Origin: Catenulispora acidiphila DSM 44928
Lineage (GTDB): Bacteria; Actinomycetota; Actinomycetes; Streptomycetales; Catenulisporaceae
DNA length: 64,000 bases
NCBI RefSeq assembly: GCF_000024025.1
Contig: NC_013131.1
Coordinates: forward strand, 1,488,001-1,552,000
Direction: 5' to 3'
The notes beneath the pieces are model-generated. The model was not told where the DNA came from. It made no database searches and saw only the letters and a program-made list of their open reading frames with translations. Shown here one piece after another: positions 1 to 11,729 of this stretch. The first letter of the stretch is position 1. Each line of letters opens with the position of its first letter. The position numbers and the translations under genes were made by a program.

Positions 1-233
1 TCGGCACGGGACGGGCTCCAGGGAGGTCACGACGGTCACCGGGCGGCGAGCCGGGCTCTGAACAGGGCTGGTGCTGGTCACAATAGCGGCGACCTGGGCT
101 CTCGGCTCGCGCATTCGACACCCTGCCGAGTGATGTCTCCCAGTGCGCGCCCCCGCCGCGGGACGGGCCGGGCCGCCGGAGGCCCGGAACGCACCGCCGA
201 GCAGGTACCGGCCGCGCGCCGCTTCCCCTTGGC

Positions 234-239
234 TACGCT
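234..239 (+). promoter_or_regulatory. Leaderless -10 box for the MetE-like gene
   Basis: TACGCT ends 6 nt before the ATG at 246 and no Shine-Dalgarno is present, so the mRNA probably starts at or next to the A of the ATG. No good -35 is visible. Bases 1-233 hold no gene I can recognise. Confidence 0.5.
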
Positions 240-245
240 CGTCCC

Positions 246-1253
246 ATGCACCGACCCCCACGCGCCACCGGCATCGGCTCCCTGCCCGGCACCGACATCG
301 GCGCGGCCCACCGTCTGGTCTTCGACGAACTTCCGGACCTGCCGCACCTGCCCGAACTCCCGGCGCGCGGCGTGGGCGCCGACATGATCGGCCGCGGCAC
401 CGCGCTGTTGGTCGACTTCCACGCCGAGGTCCAGCCGAGCGGCTGGCGGCTGACCGAGCGTCCCGGGCGCGACGCCCGGCGCGCGGAGTCCTTCCTGCGG
501 CAGGACCTGGACTTCCTGGAGGAGAACGCGCAGGAGTTCACCCAGACCCTGAAGGTGCAGGCCGTCGGGCCCTGGACCCTGGCCTCGACCCTGGAGCTGA
601 AATACGGCGACCGCATGCTCGCCGACCTCGGCGCGGTCCGCGACCTCGCGGAGTCCCTGACCGAGGGTCTGAAGGAGCACCTCGCCGAGTTGCGCAAGCG
701 CGTGCCCCGAGCCGCGACCCTCCTGCTCCAGCTCGACGAGCCGGCGCTGCCCGGCGTCCTGAAGGGCACCGTGCCGACCGCCAGCGGCTTCGGCAGGCTG
801 CGCGCGGTCGAGGAGCCCGTGGCGCGCGAACTGCTGGCCGGGGTGCTCAAGGCCGCGCGCGACGCCGGCGCCGAGACCTCTGTGCACTGCTGCGCCCCCG
901 ACGTCCCGATCGAGCTGCTGCGCCACGCCGGCGCCGGCCACATCTCCTTCGACGCGAGCCGGATCGAGACCGAGACCGCGCGCGACGAGCAGCTCGGCGA
1001 GGCGATCGAGGCCGGCGTCGGGCTGATGCTCGGCGTGGTGCCCGCGACCGACCCGGGCCGCGCGCCGGAGGTCACCCGGCTGCTGGACAAGGTCTTGTCG
1101 CTGACCCGGCTGGGCTTCTCGCCGGCGCAGCTGGCCGAGGCCACGACGATCACCCCGACCTGCGGTCTGGCCGGCGCCACCCCGCCGTGGGCCCGCCAGG
1201 CGCTCGTCCTGGCGCACCGAACCGCCGACGCGTTGGCGGACAAAGCCTCCTGA
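246..1253 (+). CDS. Cobalamin-independent methionine synthase (MetE C-domain) family protein
   Basis: This 335-residue protein belongs to the UROD/MetE-like TIM-barrel superfamily. It starts with a short G-T/S-G-S-x-P motif (TGIGSLPG) typical of MetE C-terminal-domain proteins and has a HCCAP motif near residue 218, compatible with the Cys/His zinc site. It is under half the length of full MetE (about 750 residues), so it is a stand-alone C-domain homologue whose methyl donor is uncertain. Such proteins are usually annotated as methionine synthase beside ligA in actinobacteria. The ATG at 246 has no ribosome binding site but has a well-placed -10 box, so a leaderless transcript is likely. The family call is good; the reaction is inferred. 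Confidence 0.8.
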   Translation: MHRPPRATGIGSLPGTDIGAAHRLVFDELPDLPHLPELPARGVGADMIGRGTALLVDFHAEVQPSGWRLTERPGRDARRAESFLRQDLDFLEENAQEFTQTLKVQAVGPWTLASTLELKYGDRMLADLGAVRDLAESLTEGLKEHLAELRKRVPRAATLLLQLDEPALPGVLKGTVPTASGFGRLRAVEEPVARELLAGVLKAARDAGAETSVHCCAPDVPIELLRHAGAGHISFDASRIETETARDEQLGEAIEAGVGLMLGVVPATDPGRAPEVTRLLDKVLSLTRLGFSPAQLAEATTITPTCGLAGATPPWARQALVLAHRTADALADKAS

Positions 1254-1314
1254 ACTGCGGGACTGTCAGTCCTGACCGATAGATTCTGACTGTCAAAAGC
1301 ACCCCGAGCAGTGA

Positions 1315-3504
<2,190 letters not shown>

Positions 3505-3649
3505 CACTAACGCCTGGGCCCGGCGTCAAGACCAAGGCGAAACCTTTACGGTCCGTCTCTGGTCGGCGACGTTCTGATACGGCAATATGGCCGCGTCAGC
3601 CTGTTTGCCTGACGCGCACCGACGAAACCGGTACAGGAGGGCCCGCTCC

Positions 3650-5788
3650 ATGCACCGACCATTCGAGCCGGACTACGGCCCGAAGGCCGATCCGGGACGT
3701 CTGTACGCCTTCGTCGCTTCCGTCGGCGCGGCCGGGGTCACCCTCCTGGCCGCGCTGTTGATCTTGAACTGGCGTGGTTCCGGGCCCACCACGCAGTCCT
3801 TGCCGGCCTTGCTGATGACCGTCTGTCTGGTCTTCCTCGGGGAACTGCGACCCCTGATGCGGTTGCAGCACACGAACCGCGAGGCCGCCACCACCACGGT
3901 GTTCACCATTGCCCTGCTGATGCTCGCCGGCTGGCCGCTGGCGGCGATGGTGCAGGCCGCGGCCTCCGTGGTGGGCGGGGCGGCCGGGCGCAAGACGTGG
4001 TGGCGCACGCTGTTCAACGTCTCGCAGTTCACGCTGTCCCTCGGCGCGGCCTGCCTGGTGCTGCGCTGTTTCGGCGTGGTCCCGACCCCGGACCGGCCGT
4101 GGGCGCCGAGCGTGACCTACCTGGCCGCGATCCTGCTGGCCGGCGTCGCCTACTTCGTGGTGAACCTGTTCCTGGTCTGGCAGGCGGTCGCGCTGTGGAC
4201 CGGCGCGCCGCTGCGCGGCATAGCCTGCCGCGAGTGGCGGGTCGAGCTGCAGGTGGTCGGCGCCTCGGTGGTGCTGGCGCCGCTGATCACGGTGGTGATG
4301 CGGCACGAGCCGTATCTCATCGTGCTGTTCATACCGGTGCTCCTGGTCTTCTATCGCAGTGCCCTGGCTTTCGACGAGAGCGAGTGGCAGTCGCTGCACG
4401 ACCCGCTGACCGCCCTGCCCAACCGCAAGGCCCTGCGCCGCCAGGCCGAGACCATGCTCGGCACCGACACGGTCGCGGGGAACGACGGCCGCTCCTCGCT
4501 GTACTCCACCGGCCGCGCCCCGGCCGCGGTGGCCGTCCCGCCGGGCAAGATCGGGTTGTTCCTGCTGGACCTCGACCGGTTCAAGGAAGTCAACGACACC
4601 CTCGGCCACGCCGCCGGCGACGAGCTGATCCGCGAGGTCGCGCAACGGCTGTCGGCGGCGGTCCGCGCCGAGGACATGGTCGCCCGGCTCGGCGGCGACG
4701 AGTTCGCGGTCCTGCTCCCGGGACTGCCGGACGTGGAAGCGGCGCAGCAGTTGGCGCAGCGCCTGCTGGACGCGGTCGCCGTCCCCTACCGGCTGCACGG
4801 CTTCAAACTCGACGTCGAGGCCTCCCTGGGCATCGCGCTGCACCCCGACGACGCCCGGCACTACGACGTCCTGCTGCGGCACGCGGACGTGGCGATGTAC
4901 GAGGCCAAGCGGAGCAAGAAGGGCTACGTCCGCTACGACCCGGCCAAGGACCGCAACAGCCCGGACCGGCTCGGCCTGCTCAGCGATCTGCGCGAGGCGC
5001 TGGACGCCGGCCGGATCGAGGTGCACTACCAGCCGCAGGCCTCCTTCCAGAACGACCGCGTGGTCGGCGTCGAGGCGCTGGCCCGCTGGCGGCACGAGGC
5101 GCGCGGCGCGATACCGCCGGAAACTTTCGTGAAGCTCGCTGAATCCAGCGGTCTGATGGCGCGCCTGACCGAGTACATCCTCGACGTCTCACTGCGCCAA
5201 GCCGCGCAGTGGTGGCGCAGCGGCTACGGCGTGCCGCTGTCGGTCAACGTCTCCCTGCGCGACATCGAGTCCGCCGGCTTCGTGGAGATGGTCGCGCGCA
5301 AGCTCGCGCAGCACCGGGTCCGCCCCGAAGCCCTCCGCCTGGAGGTCGCCGAGCGCGTCCTGGTCGGCGACGCCCAGAGCGTCCGCGCGACCCTGATCGG
5401 CTTGTCCAAGCTCGGCATCCGGCTCTCCCTGGACAACTTCGGCACCGGCTACGCCTCCCTGCTGACCCTGCGCCGCCTGCCCTTCGACGAGATCAAGATC
5501 GACCGCTCCTTCGTCGGCGGCATCGGCTTCGACGCCGACGACGCCGCCATCGTCCGCTCGACCATCGACCTCGCGCACTCCCTGGGACTGCGCGTCGTCG
5601 CCGAGGGCGTCGAGGACTCCGCCACCTGGTCCACCCTCGACGACTACGGCTGCGACGAAGCCCAAGGCTGGCTGGTCTCCAAGGCCCTGCCCCCTGGCGA
5701 GATCTGCGCGCTGCTGGCGCTGCGGGTGCCCTCGGCGGCGCCGACGTCCTCCGGTCCCGCGTCCACGCCGGACCAGCTCTCCGCCTGA
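3650..5788 (+). CDS. Membrane GGDEF-EAL cyclic di-GMP protein, RmdB-like
   Basis: Roughly seven hydrophobic segments (residues 1-230) are followed by a GGDEF domain with intact G348-G349-D350-E351-F352 and an EAL domain with E475-A476-L477. The protein could both make and degrade cyclic di-GMP at the membrane. EAL metal and catalytic residues are mostly present (NVS, LEVAE, KID, AEG, AQG). The usual DDFGTG motif reads D595-N596-F-G-T-G, so one metal ligand is changed. In Streptomyces coelicolor the phosphodiesterase RmdB is encoded directly after ligA, so synteny suggests an RmdB orthologue controlling development. The ATG at 3650 is chosen because AGGAGG precedes it; an in-frame ATG at 3587 would add 21 Arg-rich residues without a ribosome binding site. 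Confidence 0.9.
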   Translation: MHRPFEPDYGPKADPGRLYAFVASVGAAGVTLLAALLILNWRGSGPTTQSLPALLMTVCLVFLGELRPLMRLQHTNREAATTTVFTIALLMLAGWPLAAMVQAAASVVGGAAGRKTWWRTLFNVSQFTLSLGAACLVLRCFGVVPTPDRPWAPSVTYLAAILLAGVAYFVVNLFLVWQAVALWTGAPLRGIACREWRVELQVVGASVVLAPLITVVMRHEPYLIVLFIPVLLVFYRSALAFDESEWQSLHDPLTALPNRKALRRQAETMLGTDTVAGNDGRSSLYSTGRAPAAVAVPPGKIGLFLLDLDRFKEVNDTLGHAAGDELIREVAQRLSAAVRAEDMVARLGGDEFAVLLPGLPDVEAAQQLAQRLLDAVAVPYRLHGFKLDVEASLGIALHPDDARHYDVLLRHADVAMYEAKRSKKGYVRYDPAKDRNSPDRLGLLSDLREALDAGRIEVHYQPQASFQNDRVVGVEALARWRHEARGAIPPETFVKLAESSGLMARLTEYILDVSLRQAAQWWRSGYGVPLSVNVSLRDIESAGFVEMVARKLAQHRVRPEALRLEVAERVLVGDAQSVRATLIGLSKLGIRLSLDNFGTGYASLLTLRRLPFDEIKIDRSFVGGIGFDADDAAIVRSTIDLAHSLGLRVVAEGVEDSATWSTLDDYGCDEAQGWLVSKALPPGEICALLALRVPSAAPTSSGPASTPDQLSA

Positions 5789-5859
5789 GGTCGGCTTCTC
5801 AAAACTCTGGTCTGCCCGGGGACTGCTTGAGCCTGAGCCCTTCCGGGCTCCCGAGCGGC

Positions 5860-5865
5860 TAGCGT
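5860..5865 (+). promoter_or_regulatory. Leaderless -10 box for the PhzF-family gene
   Basis: TAGCGT lies 6 nt before the GTG at 5872, and there is no Shine-Dalgarno sequence between them. Confidence 0.5.
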
Positions 5866-5871
5866 ACGCGC

Positions 5872-6714
5872 GTGGAGATCCTTCGTTACACCGCCTTCAG
5901 TTCTGATCCGGCCGGCGGCAATCCGGCCGGTGTGGTCCTCGACGCCCGCGGCACCGATGACGCCGCGATGCTTGCCGCAGCTGCGGAAGTCGGCTACTCC
6001 GAGACCGCGTTCTTGATGCCGACCGAGCAGGACCGCGTCATGGACGTGCGCTACTTCAGTCCGCTCGCGGAGGTCCCGTTCTGCGGACACGCGACCATCG
6101 CGACCGCCGTCGCCTACGCTGAGCGCCACGGCGCCGGCGACCTGATTCTGAACACCCGCGCCGGCACCGTTCCGGTCCACACCACCGCCGGGACCGCGGG
6201 CAAGCTGACCGCCACCTTGGTCAGCGTCCCGCCGAAGTCCCAGGACCTGCGCGGCCCGGTGCTGGCCGAGCTGCTCGCCATCCTCGGCTGGACCGCCAGC
6301 GACCTGCACGACGCCCTGCCGCCCCGCGTCGCTTTCGGCGGCGCCTGGCACCCGATCCTCGCCACGCCGAGCCGCTCCCGGCTCACCGAACTCGACTACG
6401 ACATGGACGCCCTGCGCGCCCTGATGCTGCGCGAAGACTGGACGACCATCGACCTGCTCTGGCGCGAGTCGCCCGACGTCTTCCAGGCCCGCAACCCCTT
6501 CCCGGTCGGCGGCGTCTTCGAGGACCCGGCGACCGGCGCGGCCGCCGCGGCGTTCGGCGGCTACCTGCGGGAGCTGGACCTGATCCCGGTGCCCGCGACC
6601 GTGACCGTACATCAGGGTGTGGACATGGGACGGCCGAGCCTGCTGACCATCGGCATCCCCGCCGGGGACGGCGGGATCTCGGTATCCGGTACCGCGGTCG
6701 CTCTGGCGGGGTGA
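5872..6714 (+). CDS. PhzF-family isomerase/epimerase-like protein
   Basis: This 280-residue protein has the PhzF/diaminopimelate-epimerase-like double fold. It opens with the family hallmark YTAFSSDPAGGNPAGVV, then E45 in the conserved SETAF motif (the general acid/base position in PhzF), PFCGHATIA, and the C-terminal motif EDPATGAAAAAFGGYL. All family landmarks are present at the usual length (about 270-290). The substrate is unknown: no phenazine genes are nearby, so this is the widespread PhzF-like group and not evidence of phenazine synthesis. It is probably transcribed alone from a leaderless promoter, and GTG is the start. Confidence 0.85.
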   Translation: MEILRYTAFSSDPAGGNPAGVVLDARGTDDAAMLAAAAEVGYSETAFLMPTEQDRVMDVRYFSPLAEVPFCGHATIATAVAYAERHGAGDLILNTRAGTVPVHTTAGTAGKLTATLVSVPPKSQDLRGPVLAELLAILGWTASDLHDALPPRVAFGGAWHPILATPSRSRLTELDYDMDALRALMLREDWTTIDLLWRESPDVFQARNPFPVGGVFEDPATGAAAAAFGGYLRELDLIPVPATVTVHQGVDMGRPSLLTIGIPAGDGGISVSGTAVALAG

Positions 6715-6766
6715 CGCAGGGCCCGTAGTCTGTCTTTTGGAATCCGATCCAAAACCAGGGGGTGCT

Positions 6767-8278
6767 GTGACGAGCGGGGCGACCGAGAGCCATGCCGAGC
6801 CGGAGCTGCTGATCGCGGGACGCTACCGGCTGGCGGGCCGCCTCGGCGCCGGCGGCTACGGCCGGGTGTGGCGGGCCCACGACACCCAGCTCGGCGTGGA
6901 CGTCGCGATCAAGGAGGTCGTCCTTCCCTCCGCTCTCGCCCCCGCCGCGCAGGACGAACGGCTGCGCCGCGCCGAACGCGAGGCCCGCAACGCCGCGCGC
7001 CTGCGCGGACACCCGCACATCGTCACCGTCTACGACGTCGTGGTCCAGGACGGCGTGCCCTGGACCGTCATGCAGCTGATCGAGGGGCAGTCGCTGGAGG
7101 ACCGCGTCGCCGAGCACGGCCCGCTGTCCGAGGAACGCGCGGCCGAGGTCGCCAAGGCACTGCTGAAGGCGCTCGGCGCCGCGCACGCCGCGGGCATCGT
7201 GCACCGCGACGTGAAGCCCGCGAACGTCATGCTCGGCGACGACGGCGGCGTCCTGCTCACCGACTTCGGCATCGCGGTCCAGCAGGAGGACCCGGGCATC
7301 ACCGCCACCGGCACGTTCGTCGGCTCGGTGGAGTACATCGCCCCGGAACGGGCCCGCGGCGAGGCCGCGCGGCCGGCCTCCGACCTCTTCTCCCTCGGTG
7401 CGACGCTGTACCAGGCGGTCGAGGGGATCCCGCCGTTCCACAGGGATTCGGCGGTCGCGTCGCTGACCGCGGTCCTCTTCGAGGAGCAGGCGGCGCCCCA
7501 GCACGCGGGACGGCTCGCCGGTCTGCTGACCGGGTTGCTGCGGAAGGATCCGGCGGCGCGCTTCACGATCGAGCAGGCGACGGCGGCGCTGGACGGAGCG
7601 CCGGTTCCAGAAGGTGTCGCCCCGACTGCCCCGACTGCGGTGGCCGACGTGGTGGGCTCGATCCCGACACAGTCGGCTTCGATACCGCTGCCGACCGACC
7701 TTCCGACTCCCCGCCGAGGCGACCTCCGGACCGACCTCCCGAGCGACCTCTCGACCAATCACCCAACCGCCTCACCCGCGACCGGCATCTTCTCCGACCC
7801 GACGCGGATCATCTTCCCGGCAGCGCTGACCGTGCTCGCGATCGCAGCCGTGTCCCTGCCGACGGTCAGCTACTACAACACCGAGCTGGCGAAGACCTTC
7901 CACTCCGGTGCGCTGGTGTCGGAGTTCAGCGGCACTCCGCGCCGCGTCACCGCCAGCGTGATCGAGGTGATCTCGCTCGTGGCGGCACTCGGCTTCCTGG
8001 CCGCGCTGACTCCGCGCACTCACGTGGCCGTCCGCGTACTCGGCTACATCGTGATCGCCATGGGAGTCGGCGTGGAGGCGATCCAGCTGGTGGGTAACGA
8101 TGACGCGACCCTCCCCTACACGTTGACCCTGCGCGAGGAATGGAGCAACCACCGGTCTCCCGCCGTGGGCACGTGGTTCTACTGGCTGTTCCTCATAGCC
8201 CTGCCTGTCCTCTATATCGTCCGCGACATCCTGACCCGCCGAGCCCGCCGCCTCCGCCGCGCCGTCCCCGCCCCGTGA
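6767..8278 (+). CDS. Membrane-anchored Ser/Thr protein kinase
   Basis: A Hanks-type kinase domain occupies residues 15-265. It has a glycine loop GRLGAGGYG, the ATP lysine K49 (VAIKE), catalytic D148 in HRDVKPAN, D166 of DFG, and APERARG. A Pro/Thr/Asp-rich linker follows. The C-terminal third (from about residue 345) holds four hydrophobic segments instead of the PASTA or sensor domain of PknB-type kinases, so the signal may be membrane-embedded. The GTG at 6767 follows AGGGGG closely; an upstream in-frame TTG at 6737 would add ten residues without a site. It stands alone and its substrates are unknown. Confidence 0.9.
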   Translation: MTSGATESHAEPELLIAGRYRLAGRLGAGGYGRVWRAHDTQLGVDVAIKEVVLPSALAPAAQDERLRRAEREARNAARLRGHPHIVTVYDVVVQDGVPWTVMQLIEGQSLEDRVAEHGPLSEERAAEVAKALLKALGAAHAAGIVHRDVKPANVMLGDDGGVLLTDFGIAVQQEDPGITATGTFVGSVEYIAPERARGEAARPASDLFSLGATLYQAVEGIPPFHRDSAVASLTAVLFEEQAAPQHAGRLAGLLTGLLRKDPAARFTIEQATAALDGAPVPEGVAPTAPTAVADVVGSIPTQSASIPLPTDLPTPRRGDLRTDLPSDLSTNHPTASPATGIFSDPTRIIFPAALTVLAIAAVSLPTVSYYNTELAKTFHSGALVSEFSGTPRRVTASVIEVISLVAALGFLAALTPRTHVAVRVLGYIVIAMGVGVEAIQLVGNDDATLPYTLTLREEWSNHRSPAVGTWFYWLFLIALPVLYIVRDILTRRARRLRRAVPAP

Positions 8279-8376
8279 CGGAAAGTCACCTGACGCCCCC
8301 GGACTAGGATGGCTACGGTTGTCCGATACCGCTGTCAACGATTCAGACAGAGTCCACACCGTAGGGATCCGCGCAT

Positions 8377-8688
8377 ATGCCCGCTATCACCCGTGAAGAG
8401 GTCGCCCACTTGGCGCTCCTGTCACGGCTCGACCTGTCCGACGACGAGCTGGCGCACTACGCCGAGCAGCTCGACGTCATCCTCGGTTCGGTGGCCCGCG
8501 TGAGCGAGGCCGTGCAGCTGCTCGGCCAGGGGCAGGACATCCCGCCGACCTCGCACGCGCTGCCGCTGGTCAACGTCACCCGGCCCGATGTCGAGCGGCC
8601 GTGCCTGGATCCGGCGGACGTGCTGGGCCAGGCGCCTGCCGCGCAGGATCAGCGATTCCGCGTGCCGCGCATTTTGGGGGAGGACTGA
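8377..8688 (+). CDS. gatC: Asp-tRNA(Asn)/Glu-tRNA(Gln) amidotransferase subunit C
   Basis: GatC is the small belt-like subunit that wraps GatA and GatB and stabilises the amidotransferase. The 103-residue product has the family start (TREEVAHLALLSRLDLSDDEL) and a C-terminal region with FRVPRILGED. The length is typical. It is the first gene of the gat operon: gatA starts 4 nt after its stop. The upstream gap (8279-8376) has room for the operon promoter. It works with GatA and GatB to amidate Glu misacylated on tRNA-Gln. Confidence 0.95.
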   Translation: MPAITREEVAHLALLSRLDLSDDELAHYAEQLDVILGSVARVSEAVQLLGQGQDIPPTSHALPLVNVTRPDVERPCLDPADVLGQAPAAQDQRFRVPRILGED

Positions 8689-8691
8689 CCG

Positions 8692-10200
8692 ATGAGTAAC
8701 AGGTTCGATGGTGAACTGACCAGGAGCACGGCCGCCGCGCTCGCCGGCGCCATCAGGAACGGCGAGGTCACCGCGACCGACGTGGCGCAGGCGCACCTGG
8801 ACCGCATCGCGAAGGTCGACGAGAAGGTCCACGCCTTCCTGCACGTCGACGCCGAGGGCGCGCTGGCCAAGGCCGCCGAGGTCGACGCCAAGCTGGCGCG
8901 CGGGGAGCGGCTCGGCCCGCTGGCCGGCGTCCCGCTGGCGCTCAAGGACGTCTTCACGACCAAGGGCGTGCCGACCACCTGCGGCTCCAAGATCCTGCAG
9001 GGCTGGGTCCCGCCGTACGACGCGACCGTGACCCGGCGGCTGCGCGAGGCCGACATCGTCATCCTCGGCAAGACCAACATGGACGAGTTCGCGATGGGCT
9101 CCTCCACCGAGAACTCCGCCTACGGCGTCACCCACAACCCGTGGGACCTGACCCGCATCCCCGGCGGTTCCGGCGGCGGCTCCTCGGCCTCGCTGGCCGC
9201 CTTCGAGGCGCCGCTGGCGATCGGGACCGACACCGGCGGCTCGATCCGCCAGCCCGCCTCGGTCACCGGCACGGTCGGGGTGAAGCCGACCTACGGCGGC
9301 GTCTCCCGCTACGGCTTGGTCGCCTTCTCCTCCTCGCTGGACCAGGGCGGCCCGTGCGCGCGCACGGTGCTGGACGCCGCGCTGCTGCACGCCGTCATCG
9401 CCGGGCACGACCCGATGGACTCCACGTCCATCGACCTGCCGGTCCCGGACGTCGTGGGCGCCGCGAAGCTCGCGAACGTCGAGGGCATGCGCATCGGCGT
9501 GGTGAAGCAGTTCGACGGCGAGGGCTACCAGGAGGGCGTGCGCCAGCGCTTCCACGAGGCCGTGCAGACGCTGCGCGACCTCGGCGCCACGGTCGTGGAG
9601 GTGGACTGCCCCTCCTTCGACTACGCGCTGCCGGCGTACTACCTGATCGCGCCCTCGGAGTGCTCCTCGAACCTGGCGCGCTTCGACGCCATGCGCTACG
9701 GACTGCGCGTCGGCGACGACGGCGTGAACGGCGTCGAGGAAGTCATGGCCCTGACCCGCGAGGCCGGTTTCGGTCCCGAGGTGAAGCGCCGCATCATGCT
9801 CGGCACCTACGCGCTGTCCTCCGGCTACTACGACGCCTACTACGGCTCGGCGCAGCAAGTCCGCACCCTGATCATGCGCGACTTCGACCGCGCCTTCGCC
9901 GACGTGGACGTGCTGGTCTCCCCGACCACCCCGACCACCGCCTTCAAGATCGGCGAGCGCGCCGACGACCCGATGGCGATGTACCTGGCCGACCTGTGCA
10001 CCATCCCGACCAACATGGCGGGCAACGCCGGCATGTCGGTCCCGGTGGGCCTGGCACCCGAGGACGGCCTGCCGGTCGGCCTGCAGATCATCGCCCCGGC
10101 CATGGCCGACGACCGCCTCTACCGGGTCGGCGCGGCGGTCGAGGCCGCGATGACCACCAAGTGGGGGCACCCGCTCATCGAGGAGGTGCCGTCCCTGTGA
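8692..10200 (+). CDS. gatA: Glu-tRNA(Gln) amidotransferase subunit A
   Basis: GatA is the glutaminase subunit, releasing ammonia from glutamine for transfer to Glu-tRNA(Gln) on GatB. The 502-residue product has the amidase signature: K85 in LALKDVF, the glycine/serine-rich stretch [11 protein letters not shown], and the nucleophile S184 in [16 protein letters not shown] at 8692 is preceded by GGGGGAGGA at the end of gatC. Its stop overlaps the GTG of the following 75-codon gene (GTGA), indicating translational coupling. It is a core gene with GC similar to its neighbours. Confidence 0.97.
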   Translation: MSNRFDGELTRSTAAALAGAIRNGEVTATDVAQAHLDRIAKVDEKVHAFLHVDAEGALAKAAEVDAKLARGERLGPLAGVPLALKDVFTTKGVPTTCGSKILQGWVPPYDATVTRRLREADIVILGKTNMDEFAMGSSTENSAYGVTHNPWDLTRIPGGSGGGSSASLAAFEAPLAIGTDTGGSIRQPASVTGTVGVKPTYGGVSRYGLVAFSSSLDQGGPCARTVLDAALLHAVIAGHDPMDSTSIDLPVPDVVGAAKLANVEGMRIGVVKQFDGEGYQEGVRQRFHEAVQTLRDLGATVVEVDCPSFDYALPAYYLIAPSECSSNLARFDAMRYGLRVGDDGVNGVEEVMALTREAGFGPEVKRRIMLGTYALSSGYYDAYYGSAQQVRTLIMRDFDRAFADVDVLVSPTTPTTAFKIGERADDPMAMYLADLCTIPTNMAGNAGMSVPVGLAPEDGLPVGLQIIAPAMADDRLYRVGAAVEAAMTTKWGHPLIEEVPSL

Positions 10201-10424
10201 GCAAGAAGAAGAACGCGGCCAAGGCGCGCGGCACCTTCGGCACGCTGTTCGCGATCGGCAGCTCGGTGACCCTCGCCCCGGTCCTGGCGCGCCGGTTCAA
10301 GGAGGCGCGCGTGAAGGGCGACAAGCTCGCCCTCGCCGACGCCGCGGTCTCGGCGGCGGCGCTGACCGTGGGTGTGCTCCAGGTGCTGCGGTCCCGGCGC
10401 GGCGCAGGCAAGAACGAGTCTTGA
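10197..10424 (+). CDS. Small conserved-position protein between gatA and gatB
   Basis: This 75-residue basic protein starts [15 protein letters not shown]. It has two hydrophobic stretches (about residues 13-32 and 44-61) and a Lys/Arg-rich tail, so it could be a small membrane or membrane-associated protein. The GTG start overlaps the gatA stop by 4 nt and GAGGAGGTG lies just upstream, so translation is very likely. A short hypothetical gene occupies the same place between gatA and gatB in streptomycetes, which suggests that the gene order before the ATPase cassette arrived was gatC-gatA-this gene-gatB. No known domain is recognised. Confidence 0.75.
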   Translation: MSKKKNAAKARGTFGTLFAIGSSVTLAPVLARRFKEARVKGDKLALADAAVSAAALTVGVLQVLRSRRGAGKNES

Positions 10425-10460
10425 GGTGGGCGGCTCGATGAACTGTGGTGGAGGGGTGCG

Positions 10461-11729
10461 ATGATCATCACCAGAATCGAGATCGACGGCTTCAAATCGT
10501 TCGTTGATTTCAGCCTGGACCTGCACCCTTTCACTGTGCTCATCGGAGCTAACGCCAGTGGCAAGTCGAACGTGCTGGACGCGGTCCGTTTCCTCACGAC
10601 GGCTGTCAGCGCGGATCTGCCTAGCGCTGTTTCGTCAGTGCGTGGCGATGGCGAGAGTTTGTTCCATCAGTACAGCGACGGTACGCGAGCACCGGAGATG
10701 CGCTTCGCTCTGGAGTTCTTGACCGATTTCGGGGAGCACGTAGGTAATCGCTGGCGGTACGAGGCGACGATCGGGCGCGGTGGCGCTGCCGCTGATCGGA
10801 GAATGCGCTATCTAAGTGAAGTCATCGAACGCCGTTTGGGTGCAGACCACTGGTTTGATTTTGTCGGGGCCTCAGGTCAGTTTCGCCAGCTCCATCAGCG
10901 GGACCAGGGTATGCGTCCCGATCAAGCTGTAGCAAAGCGGGGCCTGCGTAGATCGCTTCTTGGTATGACGCCGGTCATGTCTGATGGTAAGGAGGTCGCC
11001 TGGCTCACGGACCTTGCCCTCGGCCTCGAAGGCGTCAAGGTCTATCAGTTCGAGGGTTCTGCGCTCCGCCAGCTTTCATCGATGGCTGACGAAGGCCAGA
11101 TGGCCTCTGATGGGGCTGGTCTGCCAGGCTATCTGCACAGGATTCGGGAGTCGACTCGGTCTGAAGACCACCCTGTTGGAGCGATGGCTGACGTTCAGTT
11201 GGAACTTCGCGGTCTATTGTCGGACGTGCCGCGTTTCGATGTCGTGGTTGACAATGTGCGTCGGGATATCCGCGTGGAATTCGCGGCACGCAACCAGCCG
11301 CCGTTCCCTGCGTCGGAAGCGTCGGACGGTACGCTCAGCGCGCTGGCGACTATTGCGGCACTCAACGACTCGGAACAGACCGCACCATTGCTGTTTGACG
11401 AGCCCGAGGCCTTTCTGCACCCGCAGGCGTTCCGCAGGCTGCTGCGTTTGTTGCGGGAGATGACCAGTGATCCTGGGAATGATGAGGCTGACTGGCCGTT
11501 GCGTCAGGTGGTCATCGCGAGCCACTCGGCCGAGATCCTCCGAGAAGTGCCGCCAGCACAAGTTGTCGTGACCAGCTTGGTCTCGCGAGTTGATCAGGGC
11601 AAGGTGAGTACCGTGACTGCGGTGCGTCGCGCGGGCCCGTCGGAGGCTCGCGACAGTAGCGCCGAACGGGCGCCGATGTCGCGGGAAGCCGTCGAGTCGT
11701 TCCGATCCGCTGGCAGGTCGGCGATCTGA
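10461..11729 (+). CDS. ABC-type AAA ATPase of the RecF/OLD-like group (predicted defence ATPase)
   Basis: The 422-residue product starts IEIDGFKSFVDFSLDLHPF, as in SMC/RecF-type ATPases. It has a Walker A (G29-A-N-A-S-G-K-S36), an ABC signature-like SDGT at 288-291, Walker B with D313-E314 (LLFDEPE) and an H-loop histidine H355. No nuclease domain is fused, so the partner must supply any effector. The partner's ATG overlaps this stop by one base (TGATG). Base composition is visibly lower in GC than gatA or gatB, and rarer codons such as ttg, gtt and tct are frequent. It lies inside the gat operon, 36 nt after the small gene. Such ATPases pair with TOPRIM-type effectors in anti-phage systems (OLD, Gabija, PARIS); that role is inferred here. 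Confidence 0.88.
   Translation: MIITRIEIDGFKSFVDFSLDLHPFTVLIGANASGKSNVLDAVRFLTTAVSADLPSAVSSVRGDGESLFHQYSDGTRAPEMRFALEFLTDFGEHVGNRWRYEATIGRGGAAADRRMRYLSEVIERRLGADHWFDFVGASGQFRQLHQRDQGMRPDQAVAKRGLRRSLLGMTPVMSDGKEVAWLTDLALGLEGVKVYQFEGSALRQLSSMADEGQMASDGAGLPGYLHRIRESTRSEDHPVGAMADVQLELRGLLSDVPRFDVVVDNVRRDIRVEFAARNQPPFPASEASDGTLSALATIAALNDSEQTAPLLFDEPEAFLHPQAFRRLLRLLREMTSDPGNDEADWPLRQVVIASHSAEILREVPPAQVVVTSLVSRVDQGKVSTVTAVRRAGPSEARDSSAERAPMSREAVESFRSAGRSAI

Noticed and set aside
1-387. Open plus-strand frame 1 from the window edge
   Set aside because: It has no family features and overlaps the confident MetE-like start; it is probably a GC-driven open frame.
5872-6714. Phenazine biosynthesis
   Set aside because: Only the PhzF-like fold is present; none of phzA-E or phzG is nearby, and PhzF homologues are widespread without phenazines.
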